A stretch of DNA of 18,749 bases from CALMJB01 sp963977945 (GTDB lineage Bacteria; Actinomycetota; Actinomycetes; Nanopelagicales; Nanopelagicaceae): assembly GCA_963977945.1 (NCBI GenBank), contig CAXBQO010000010.1, positions 1-18,749 on the forward strand, written 5' to 3'. The notes under the pieces are model-generated. The model saw only the letters and a program-made list of their open reading frames with translations. It was not told where the DNA came from and searched no databases. The number at the start of each line of letters is the position of its first letter. The first letter of the stretch is position 1. Below, piece after piece: positions 6,413 to 13,812 of this stretch. The translations under genes were made by a program, and so were the position numbers.

Positions 6413-7291
6413 TTAACGTGTTAGTTGGCGAACTTGTTCGCAATCTAATTTCATTTGTGAAAGCAATGAATCTAATCCATCAAACTTTAAAGTGTCACGT
6501 AAGCGATGAGTGAACTCTAATTTTGCCGGTTGGTCATAAAGATTTAAATCAACTTGATCAACTGCATACGCTTCAACTTGGCGCGCTCTGATTCCTTCAA
6601 ATGTTGGATTTGTTCCAATTGAAATTGCCGCTGGCCAACGATCTTTTCCAACTGTGAGAAAGCCAGCGTAAACACCATCTGCTGGAATCGTGGCATTTTT
6701 TGCGCAACCAATATTTGCAGTTGGATATCCGATTTGTCGGCCACGTTTTTCACCATGAACTACCGGACCGCGCACAAAATAATTTCTGGTTAATAAACTA
6801 TTCGCCCGCTGAATATCGCCATCGATTACTAAATTTCTGATTCTGGTAGATGAAACAATCGAACCGCGTTCTTCTTGTAATTTAACGATTTCAACTTCAA
6901 AACCATATTTGTTTGAGACCGACTTTAAATACTGGGGATTTCCTTCTGCCCGATGGCCAAAAGAAAAATTATCACCGATTACTACATAATCACTTTTCAT
7001 TTCGCCAACTAGTACTTCTTCAATAAATTCATCGGCACTTTTCTTCGCAAAATCTTTGGTGAAATTTATAACCTTCACATCATCTGCTCCGGCTTCACGT
7101 AAGTAATGAACTCGATCAGCTAAATTCATTAAAAAGTTAGGGGTTCGCTCTGGTGTAATCACCGAAACTGGGTGTGGATCAAATGTTAGAGCGGTGACAA
7201 ATCCAAAACTTTTTGCGCGTTTAATAATTAATTGGTGACCCGAATGAACGCCATCGAAAATTCCAATTGCGGTTACCTTTTTTGCGGACAT
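6413..7291 (-). CDS. ribF: Bifunctional riboflavin kinase / FAD synthetase
   Basis: RibF phosphorylates riboflavin to FMN and adenylates FMN to FAD. The N-terminal nucleotidyltransferase module (about 1-165) has GIFDGVHSGH (10-19), with the HxGH pair His16 and His19, and SSTRIR (147-152). The C-terminal riboflavin kinase module (about 167-292) has GYPTANIG (188-195) with the PTAN nucleotide-binding motif, and VEAYAVD with Glu240 as the likely catalytic base. At 292 residues it is a little shorter than many actinobacterial RibF, from a trimmed N-terminus; an in-frame TGA upstream of ATG 7291 rules out a longer form. It follows truB by 25 bp. ThyX is one FAD user nearby, but the adjacency is probably the old truB-ribF linkage. 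Confidence 0.97.
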   Translation of the reverse strand: MSAKKVTAIGIFDGVHSGHQLIIKRAKSFGFVTALTFDPHPVSVITPERTPNFLMNLADRVHYLREAGADDVKVINFTKDFAKKSADEFIEEVLVGEMKSDYVVIGDNFSFGHRAEGNPQYLKSVSNKYGFEVEIVKLQEERGSIVSSTRIRNLVIDGDIQRANSLLTRNYFVRGPVVHGEKRGRQIGYPTANIGCAKNATIPADGVYAGFLTVGKDRWPAAISIGTNPTFEGIRARQVEAYAVDQVDLNLYDQPAKLEFTHRLRDTLKFDGLDSLLSQMKLDCEQVRQLTR

Positions 7292-7316
7292 ATCTTTATT
7301 CTTTCACACCGATAAA

Positions 7317-8198
7317 TTAATTATTTACAACCAATATTGGGGCAGCCTTTTTATTTGACCCAACTAATTTATTTTGAAGCAGTGCCACAAATTCACCTTG
7401 ATTATCTAACGCGGCAAAGATGCTTTCGCCATCACTTGCGTCAATGAACCGACCGAATTTAATCTCCGCCACCTCTTCAAAGGATAAAGATCTAGTTGAA
7501 AATAACTTAGTCACTGCCTGTGTTGTATTTGTAATTTGCGTTTCATCAACTGCATCTAATTGTTTGGCCTGTGAGATATCAAATGGCGCTACCAAAGTGC
7601 GACGTAATTCAACTAAGTGACCGCCACACTTTAATTGATCTCCTAAATCTCGGGCGATGGCTCTGATATATGTGCCGGCTGAACAAGTAACTAATATTTT
7701 TACTAGGTAGAAATCATCTTTTTTCTCAATCGATTGAATCTGTAGATCAAATACTTCTACCTCGCGCGGTTTTATTTCGACAACTTCCCCGGCGCGAACC
7801 CGTTCATGCGCTGGTTTACCATCGATTTTTATTGCGGAAACCGAACTTGGTCTTTGCATAATTTTGCCAACAAACTTTGCTAATTCAATTTGAATTTGGC
7901 TTGATCCAATTTGTTCAACACTTGCTTTTGATATTTGTTCGCCATCTTTGTCATCTGTAGTTGTTGCTGCGCCCAGATAAATCGTTGCCAAATATGCTTT
8001 TTTACCTTCAGTTATGTATTGCAGCAATCTAGTTCCGTTACCGATTCCTAAAACTAAAACACCGGTCGCCATCGGATCTAACGTGCCGGCGTGACCAACT
8101 TTTTTAGTATTTAATGCGCGGCGAACCTGTGCCACCACATCGTGACTTGTTATTCCGGCTGGTTTATCAATTACTAGAAAGCCAGATAAATCAGACAC
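7317..8198 (-). CDS. truB: tRNA pseudouridine(55) synthase
   Basis: TruB makes pseudouridine 55 in the T-loop of tRNAs. The 293-residue protein starts with GFLVIDKPAGITSHDVV and carries the catalytic motif GHAGTLDPMATG with Asp41 as the nucleophile, then a conserved GTRLLQY stretch. Later IRAIARDLG and LRRT are also family-typical. The start is GTG at 8198, 13 bp after the rbfA stop. The C-terminal part (about 225-293) is less conserved. The DHH-family phosphoesterase (nrnA) that often lies between rbfA and truB in actinobacteria is absent here. Confidence 0.97.
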   Translation of the reverse strand: MSDLSGFLVIDKPAGITSHDVVAQVRRALNTKKVGHAGTLDPMATGVLVLGIGNGTRLLQYITEGKKAYLATIYLGAATTTDDKDGEQISKASVEQIGSSQIQIELAKFVGKIMQRPSSVSAIKIDGKPAHERVRAGEVVEIKPREVEVFDLQIQSIEKKDDFYLVKILVTCSAGTYIRAIARDLGDQLKCGGHLVELRRTLVAPFDISQAKQLDAVDETQITNTTQAVTKLFSTRSLSFEEVAEIKFGRFIDASDGESIFAALDNQGEFVALLQNKLVGSNKKAAPILVVNN

Positions 8199-8211
8199 GG
8201 CTAATTTACTT

Positions 8212-8622
8212 TCAAGCGTGTTTGTATGGATTTTCTACAACTGGTTTGGCTTGCTTGCGCAATTTAGCCAGCTCTTCATCTGCCTGGTGCATTTGTGAAA
8301 TTAAATCATTCATCGCATTTGCCGACTCTTGTAATCCGTCTAAGAAAAATTCTAATGTTGGTGTAACACGTAATCCGAGCGTTCGACCAACTTCAGAACG
8401 CAACATTCCTTTCGCCGAATTTAAAGCGGCAGCGCTTGCTTCACGTGCATTTTCATCACCAAGTACGGTGTAAAAAACTGAAGCTTGTTGCAAATCTCCA
8501 GTAACTTTTACATCAGTAACAGTTACAAAACCTAAGCGTGGATCTTTTACTCTGGTTTCAAGTAAGTTGGCGATTACCTCTTTGATGCGATCGGCAACTT
8601 TTAGGGGACGGTTGCTTGGCAT
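8212..8622 (-). CDS. rbfA: 30S ribosome-binding factor A
   Basis: RbfA is a small KH-like protein that helps mature the 5' end of 16S rRNA in the small subunit. The 136 residues fit the family: RPLKVADRIKEVIANLL near the N-terminus, then DPRLGFVTVTDVKVTGDL, and RSEVGRTLGLRVTPTLEFFLD towards the end, with a Lys-rich tail. The ATG at 8622 is 2 bp from the infB stop (TAATAATG), so termination and re-initiation are probably coupled. Confidence 0.97.
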   Translation of the reverse strand: MPSNRPLKVADRIKEVIANLLETRVKDPRLGFVTVTDVKVTGDLQQASVFYTVLGDENAREASAAALNSAKGMLRSEVGRTLGLRVTPTLEFFLDGLQESANAMNDLISQMHQADEELAKLRKQAKPVVENPYKHA

Positions 8623-8624
8623 TA

Positions 8625-11384
8625 TTACGCTCGCTTCTTCTCACGCATCTCGTAAATTTGAATTACATCGCCAACTTGAATGTCTTTAAATGAACCAAGT
8701 CCGATACCGCACTCATAACCTTGGCGAACTTCGGTGGCATCATCTTTAAATCTGCGAAGTGATTCAACATTCATATTGTCACCAATGACAACACCACCGC
8801 GCATTGTTCGGCATTTAGCATTTCTGCGCACAATTCCATCTAGCACCATAGAACCGGCGATGTTTCCAAATTTGCTGGAACGATAAATTTCGCGAACTTC
8901 GGCATTTCCAAGTACTGCCTCTTCGTACTCTGGTTTGAGCATTCCTTTCAAAGAAGCTTCAATCTCTTCAATTGCTTTGTAAATAACGGTGTAGAACTTA
9001 ACTTCAACACCTTCTTGTTCGGCAAATGTTGCAGTTTGTGGCTCTGGTTTAACGTTGAAACCAATAATTACTGCAGTTGATGCCGATGCCAGAATTACAT
9101 CGCTCTTTGTAATTGCACCAACACCGCGGTGAATCACACGCAAATCAACTTCATTTCCAACATCTAATTGCACTAATGCATCTTCTAATGCTTCAACGGA
9201 ACCAGATACATCGCCCTTCAAAATCAAATTCAATGTGCTGATCTTTGATTGCTCCATAAAGTCTTCAAGTGAAACTTTCTTTCGAGCCTTAGCAAGTGCT
9301 GCATTTCGCATTGCAAGTTGTCGTTTTTCAGCAATTTGTCTGGCAGTGCGATCATCTTCGGCCACCATAAATGAATCACCGGCACCTGGCACCGAAGTGA
9401 ATCCAAGAACTTGAACTGGTCTTGATGGACCAGCGATTTCAACGGTGTTTCCATTTTCATCAAGTAGTGCACGTACGCGACCAAATGCGCCACCAGCAAC
9501 AATTGCATCACCAACGTTTAATGTTCCACGTTGTACTAACACTGTTGCAACTGGACCACGGCCCTTATCAAGATTTGCTTCAATCGCCACACCACGTGCT
9601 TGGCCATCTGAAATTGCGCGCAAATCAATAGCTGCATCTGCGGTCAACAAAATTGCTTGAATTAAATCATCAATACCTTTGCCAGTTAGTGCAGAAACAT
9701 TTACAAACAAAGTTTGTCCGCCATACTCTTCGGCAATTAAGTTGTACTCAGTTAATTGTTGTTTAACTTTGTCTGGATTCGCACCTTCTTTATCAACTTT
9801 ATTTACCGCAACCACAATTGGTACATCGGCTGCTTGCGCGTGATTTAATGCTTCAATTGTTTGTGGCATAACTCCATCATCGGCGGCCACTACTAATACT
9901 GCAATATCGGTGACTTTTGCTCCACGAGCGCGCATAGCGGTGAAGGCTTCATGACCTGGAGTATCAATAAATGTAATAGCGCGTTGGATACCATCGTGAT
10001 CATGGTGAATTTGATATGCACCAATGTGCTGAGTGATTCCACCCGCTTCGCTCTTAACAACTTCAGTTGAACGAATCGCATCTAGTAATCGAGTCTTTCC
10101 GTGATCAACGTGACCCATAACGGTAACGATTGGTGAACGTGCTACTAATAAGTCTTGATCAACATCTTCTAATTCTTGTTCTAAGTTGATATCAAACTCT
10201 TGTAATAGTTCTTTGTCTTCATCCTCGGGGCTTACTAACTTGATTACATAACCAAGTTCTTGTCCTAGAACTGAGAAAGTATCTTCATCAACTGATTGAG
10301 TAGCGGTAACCATTTCACCTAAATGAAATAGCGCTGCCACTAATGCCGCTGGATCTGCCTTAATTTTTTCAGCTAAATCCTGCAGATTTGCGCCGCGACG
10401 TAATCTAATTTCAGTTTGACCATCACCACGTGGAACAACTGCGCCACCTAATGTTGGAACTGGTAAATTTTCAAAATCTTCACGTAACTCTTTTTTAGAT
10501 TTATGGTGTTTGCTTTTCTTTCCACCTTTTCCTTTTCCAAATGCACCAGCGGTTCCACCGCGTTGTGGTCTGCCACCACGTGGACCACCTGGACCGCCAC
10601 CAAATCCACCACCAGATCCAGGACCGCGCCCTGCATCACCAGATGAAGAACGATATGGAGAAGATGGTTTGCCATCACGTGGTCGATCAGTTCCAGGAGC
10701 GCCTGGTCGTTGTGGTCTTGCTGCAAAACCTGGACGAACAGAACCAGGACGCGCACCAGTCATCTCTGGTCTTGGTGGACGTTGTCCTGGTGCTAAACGT
10801 TGCGGTTCATTTCCGCGAGCGCCAGGTCTGGTTGGACGAAATGCTGGACGTGGACCACCACTTGAAAATGGATTATTTCCACCACGTGGTGGCACGCCAC
10901 CAGGACGAGATTGTGGTGGACGTGGCGGACGTGGCATTTGTGTTGATGCACCCGAAGAATTTGCAGAGTTTGCAGAATTACCAGCGTTACTTGAGTTGCC
11001 AGAATTATTTGCAGCGTTTGGTTGCGAACTAGAAAATGGTGGCGCGGCTGGAATATTTGGTTTATCAGCGCGCTTTGCGCCATCTTGTAATCCTTGCAAT
11101 CCTAAATTTTCATATTTTTCTAAAATCTCTTTTGGAATATCAGCCAAATTAATCTCTGGCTCTTTTTTAGTTGTTTTTTTCGCTGCTGCTTTTTTAACAG
11201 GTTTTGGCGCATCTTCAATTGGTTTTAAATCAGGGAATTTATCCATCAACTTGCGCAATACCGGCGCTTCAACAGTTGATGATGCAGATCGGACGAACTC
11301 ACCGACCTCTTGTAATTTAGCTAGTAACTCTTTGCTTTCGAGTCCTAACTCTTTTGCTAATTCGTAAACGCGGACCTTGGACAC
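8625..11384 (-). CDS. infB: Translation initiation factor IF-2
   Basis: IF-2 is the GTPase that places initiator fMet-tRNA on the ribosome. At 919 residues it is the long actinobacterial type. An IF2-N domain (1-50, VRVYELAKELGLESKELL) is followed by a Lys-rich linker (60-75), a Ser/Asn-rich patch (126-147) and a Pro/Arg/Gly-rich region (150-290). The G domain has GHVDHGKT (424-431), DTPGH (474-478), NKVD (528-531) and SAL (564-566); the remaining C-terminal domains follow. The start is GTG at 11384, with AGGAG 4 nt upstream; that AGGAG overlaps a small hairpin. The start is supported by the conserved IF2-N sequence. It follows nusA after 158 bp and precedes rbfA. Confidence 0.98.
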   Translation of the reverse strand: MSKVRVYELAKELGLESKELLAKLQEVGEFVRSASSTVEAPVLRKLMDKFPDLKPIEDAPKPVKKAAAKKTTKKEPEINLADIPKEILEKYENLGLQGLQDGAKRADKPNIPAAPPFSSSQPNAANNSGNSSNAGNSANSANSSGASTQMPRPPRPPQSRPGGVPPRGGNNPFSSGGPRPAFRPTRPGARGNEPQRLAPGQRPPRPEMTGARPGSVRPGFAARPQRPGAPGTDRPRDGKPSSPYRSSSGDAGRGPGSGGGFGGGPGGPRGGRPQRGGTAGAFGKGKGGKKSKHHKSKKELREDFENLPVPTLGGAVVPRGDGQTEIRLRRGANLQDLAEKIKADPAALVAALFHLGEMVTATQSVDEDTFSVLGQELGYVIKLVSPEDEDKELLQEFDINLEQELEDVDQDLLVARSPIVTVMGHVDHGKTRLLDAIRSTEVVKSEAGGITQHIGAYQIHHDHDGIQRAITFIDTPGHEAFTAMRARGAKVTDIAVLVVAADDGVMPQTIEALNHAQAADVPIVVAVNKVDKEGANPDKVKQQLTEYNLIAEEYGGQTLFVNVSALTGKGIDDLIQAILLTADAAIDLRAISDGQARGVAIEANLDKGRGPVATVLVQRGTLNVGDAIVAGGAFGRVRALLDENGNTVEIAGPSRPVQVLGFTSVPGAGDSFMVAEDDRTARQIAEKRQLAMRNAALAKARKKVSLEDFMEQSKISTLNLILKGDVSGSVEALEDALVQLDVGNEVDLRVIHRGVGAITKSDVILASASTAVIIGFNVKPEPQTATFAEQEGVEVKFYTVIYKAIEEIEASLKGMLKPEYEEAVLGNAEVREIYRSSKFGNIAGSMVLDGIVRRNAKCRTMRGGVVIGDNMNVESLRRFKDDATEVRQGYECGIGLGSFKDIQVGDVIQIYEMREKKRA

Positions 11385-11542
11385 TTGTCTCCTGACTTTC
11401 AGGCCCGCAATAGATTTTATTGGAGCCTAGTTTGACCTACTCATAATCTTGAATTGCTCATTTGAGTTCTCTTTGCTCCCAATCCAGAAAAAATCTATAA
11501 AACTTGCAGATGAAAACCTTACCTCAATATGAGGGACAAACG
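11385..11542 (-). promoter_or_regulatory. infB leader: three small hairpins and a -10-like box, no ylxR
   Basis: This 158-bp gap is the second longest in the window. On the minus strand it has CCTCA/TGAGG around TAT just after nusA (11534-11522), CAATA/TATTG around AAATC (11422-11408), and CCTGA/TCAGG around AAG (11403-11391). The last takes in AGG of the infB Shine-Dalgarno (AGGAG, 11393-11389). TAAAAT, matching the -10 consensus at 5 of 6, lies within the middle hairpin. The region may carry an internal promoter and a leader controlling infB. In many actinobacteria ylxR is found here; no frame shows its RTCxGCR motif. Confidence 0.4.
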
Positions 11543-12532
11543 CTAACTTGCCGGATTTTCAGTTGGGCTGGCGGTGTCAGAATGAATGTCGATGCGCCAC
11601 TGAGTAAGTCGCGCTGCCAATCTGGCATTTTGTCCATCTTTTCCAATTGCCAACGAAAGTTGGAAATCTGGCACCGTTACCTTCGCCGATTTAGTTTCTA
11701 AATCAACTATTTCAACTTTTGTAACTCTGGCTGGAGCGAGTGCGTTGCCAACATAAACCGCTGGATCATCAGAGAAATCAATGATGTCGATTTTCTCGCC
11801 ATGTAATTCATCCATAACCGCTTTTGCACGAGCGCCAACGGGGCCGATTAATGCTCCTTTTGCACTCACGCCACTGCGGTGACTTCGAACCGATAATTTA
11901 GTTCTCGCACCAGCTTCGCGTGCGATTCCAACAATTTCAACGACTCGATCTTTAATTTCTGGTGCTTCAATTGAAAATAACATTTTTACAAATGCTGGAT
12001 GAGTGCGAGATAAAGTAATTTCTGGCCCGCGCATTCCCTGTTTTACATCAACGACAAATGCTTTTATGCGATCGCCGTGTTTAAAGCTTTCAGTTTTCAC
12101 TTGTTCGTGTGGCGGGATTTTTCCTTCAACTTTTCCAAGGCTGACATAAATAGTGTCGGCTTCTTTACCCTGTTGAACAATTCCAGAAATAACTTCGCCA
12201 ACGTTTGCCGAAAATTCTCCGACAATCTCTAAATCTTTTGCCTCGCGAATTTTTTCTTTCAGTAATTTGCGGGTTGCAAATTTTGCTTCTCGCTCAAAAC
12301 CAGGCATCTCATCTAATACCGTGTCGATGCGCTCACCATCTGGCCCAAATACCGGAACATAAATTGCGAAGTTTCCAGTTTCACGATTTAGCACCGCGCG
12401 GGCATATGGTTTTGCGCCCGGCATGCGATCGTAAGCTTCAGCCGCCGCGGTTTCTAACGCCATAAGTAATTTTTCAAATGGAAACTTTCGCGCTTCAGCT
12501 AAAAGTTTTAAAGAAGCGACATCAACAATCAT
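11543..12532 (-). CDS. nusA: Transcription termination/antitermination factor NusA
   Basis: NusA binds RNA polymerase and nascent RNA to modulate pausing, termination and antitermination. The 329 residues are the short actinobacterial form: N-terminal RNAP-binding domain (1-105), S1 domain (about 110-176, GEVISGIVQQ...EGKIPPHEQV), KH1 (about 180-255, SAKGALIGPVGARAKAVMDE then GEKIDIIDFS) and KH2 (about 270-320, LSLAIGKDGQNARLAARLT). It lacks the C-terminal acidic repeats of E. coli NusA, which is normal for this phylum. The ATG overlaps the rimP stop (ATGA), giving the classic rimP-nusA coupling. Confidence 0.97.
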   Translation of the reverse strand: MIVDVASLKLLAEARKFPFEKLLMALETAAAEAYDRMPGAKPYARAVLNRETGNFAIYVPVFGPDGERIDTVLDEMPGFEREAKFATRKLLKEKIREAKDLEIVGEFSANVGEVISGIVQQGKEADTIYVSLGKVEGKIPPHEQVKTESFKHGDRIKAFVVDVKQGMRGPEITLSRTHPAFVKMLFSIEAPEIKDRVVEIVGIAREAGARTKLSVRSHRSGVSAKGALIGPVGARAKAVMDELHGEKIDIIDFSDDPAVYVGNALAPARVTKVEIVDLETKSAKVTVPDFQLSLAIGKDGQNARLAARLTQWRIDIHSDTASPTENPAS

Positions 12533-12975
12533 GCTCGCACCGGCTTGAAATCAACTTCTAGGTTTGCCCGTTTAATGTCAACATAATTTAAATTTGAATT
12601 ATCTATTGTCACTGCATTTTCATTTGCGTCAGTGATTCGCCCTGAAACCACTTTGCCATCTTGGCAAACAACGCGAACTTTGCGCTGTAAATTTTTCTGC
12701 CAATGTCTTGGCTTTGTTAAAGGTCGATCAAAACCAGGTGAGGTAACTTCAAGATTAAAGTTTTGCTCATTAAATAAAGGCAGTGCATCGATTATTGGAT
12801 TTAGTTTTCTGGTGATGCTGGCGATTTCATCCATTGATAAATCATGGTTGGCATCAACCACAATAGTTAGGTGCCGATGTTTTCCAGCAGTAACTACATT
12901 GACATCTTCTAGAAATAAATTTGATTCATCGAGGGCGGGCGATATCGCCAATTGGATTTGCTCTTTAATGCTCAT
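12529..12975 (-). CDS. rimP: Ribosome maturation factor RimP
   Basis: RimP is needed for efficient assembly of the 30S subunit. The 148-residue protein has two domains. The N-terminal one includes LTIVVDANHDLSMDEIASIT and ends with LEVTSPGFDRPLTKPRHW, close to the usual SPGxDRPL signature; the C-terminal one is an Sm-like barrel with GRITDANENAVTI. It is the first gene of the rimP-nusA-infB series and follows the TSUP permease gene after a 58-bp gap holding a palindrome. Its stop overlaps the nusA start. Confidence 0.95.
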   Translation of the reverse strand: MSIKEQIQLAISPALDESNLFLEDVNVVTAGKHRHLTIVVDANHDLSMDEIASITRKLNPIIDALPLFNEQNFNLEVTSPGFDRPLTKPRHWQKNLQRKVRVVCQDGKVVSGRITDANENAVTIDNSNLNYVDIKRANLEVDFKPVRA

Positions 12976-12997
12976 AACTGCCTCGATATTAAGTTGG

Positions 12998-13019
12998 AAT
13001 TTGTAACTAATTACAAATT
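12998..13019. repeat. Palindrome upstream of rimP (operator or hairpin candidate)
   Basis: AATTTGTAA (12998-13006) and TTACAAATT (13011-13019) are perfect 9-bp inverted repeats with a 4-base loop, 23 bp upstream of rimP and 14 bp past the TSUP stop. The spacing resembles a repressor operator as much as an RNA hairpin. A TAATAT -10-like box lies between it and rimP (near 12990-12985), so it could control a rimP promoter. There is no GC stem and no U-tract in the sense direction, so it is not a standard terminator. Confidence 0.4.
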
Positions 13020-13033
13020 TTGTTGCCTAAATT

Positions 13034-13801
13034 CTAACGAACGAAAGTGTCCCAAGCAACGCGCATAATCAAAATAATTGTCACCGCTAGAAATACTTTA
13101 CGCACAAGTGGTGAGCCGCCACGAATTGCCAGCCTTGATCCAAGAATTGCCCCAGTGACATTTGCAACCGCCAGCAATAAACCTAATTTCCACCAAATGT
13201 GACCAGTGAGTTGAAATGTAAAAATTGCACCAAGATTTGTTGAGATATTTACTAATTTTGCAGTTGCTGATGCTTTAAGAAATGCGTAACCGATTCCAAT
13301 CACTAAGAAAAAAACTAAAAAAGTGCCGGTGCCTGGCCCAAAGATGCCATCGTAAAAACCAATCAATAAACCAATTAGGAAAACTAATATCAATCTAGTG
13401 CGGTGGTTGTATTTAAGATTTTCATTTAGCCCAAGTTCGGGTTTTCGCCAGGTGTAAATAGCGACCACAATTAAAAGTAAAACAATGATTGGTCGGAATA
13501 ACTCTTTTGAAATTGCGGTGGCACTAAAGGCTCCGGCGATTGAGCCGATAAATGCCGGCAGCATCATCGTAAAAGTCAGACGCAGATCAGGTTTAACCGA
13601 TCTAAAATAATTAACTGCCGCAGAACTTGTGCCAAAAACTGCTGGAACCTTATTTGTACCAAGAATTAACGGCAGCTCTTTTGATTGCAAACCAATTAGT
13701 AATGCTGGCAGTTGAATTAATCCCCCACCACCTGCGATTGCATCAACAAATCCGGCAAAGCCGGCGGCAAAAAATAAAAAAATTAAAGTTTCGATACTCA
13801 T
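13034..13801 (-). CDS. TSUP (TauE/SafE) family membrane permease
   Basis: A 255-residue membrane protein with about seven to eight hydrophobic segments. It has the two pseudo-repeat signatures of the TauE/SafE family: FVDAIAGGGGLIQLPAL with NKVPAVFGTSSAAVNY in the N-terminal half, and GFYDGIFGPGTGTFLVFF in the C-terminal half. Members move sulfite, sulfoacetate and other sulfur or organic anions, usually outward; the substrate here cannot be told. It starts 11 bp after proS and is 58 bp before rimP, so it is probably co-transcribed with proS. A transporter at this place is not part of the usual proS-rimP order. Confidence 0.93.
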   Translation of the reverse strand: MSIETLIFLFFAAGFAGFVDAIAGGGGLIQLPALLIGLQSKELPLILGTNKVPAVFGTSSAAVNYFRSVKPDLRLTFTMMLPAFIGSIAGAFSATAISKELFRPIIVLLLIVVAIYTWRKPELGLNENLKYNHRTRLILVFLIGLLIGFYDGIFGPGTGTFLVFFLVIGIGYAFLKASATAKLVNISTNLGAIFTFQLTGHIWWKLGLLLAVANVTGAILGSRLAIRGGSPLVRKVFLAVTIILIMRVAWDTFVR

Positions 13802-13812
13802 TGAAAAAGTTT

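Noticed and set aside
10510..11367. Long plus-strand open frame (285 codons) opposite the infB N-terminal region, rich in Pro and Gly
   Set aside because: It is the mirror of the Gly/Pro/Arg-rich and Ala/Lys-rich IF-2 linker, whose codon bias avoids stops on the opposite strand. It has no domain and no ribosome-binding site, and IF-2 is clearly real.
11385..11542. Decayed ylxR between nusA and infB
   Set aside because: One minus-strand frame stays open for about 37 codons, but it has no RTCxGCR motif or other YlxR-like residues, so nothing supports a remnant.
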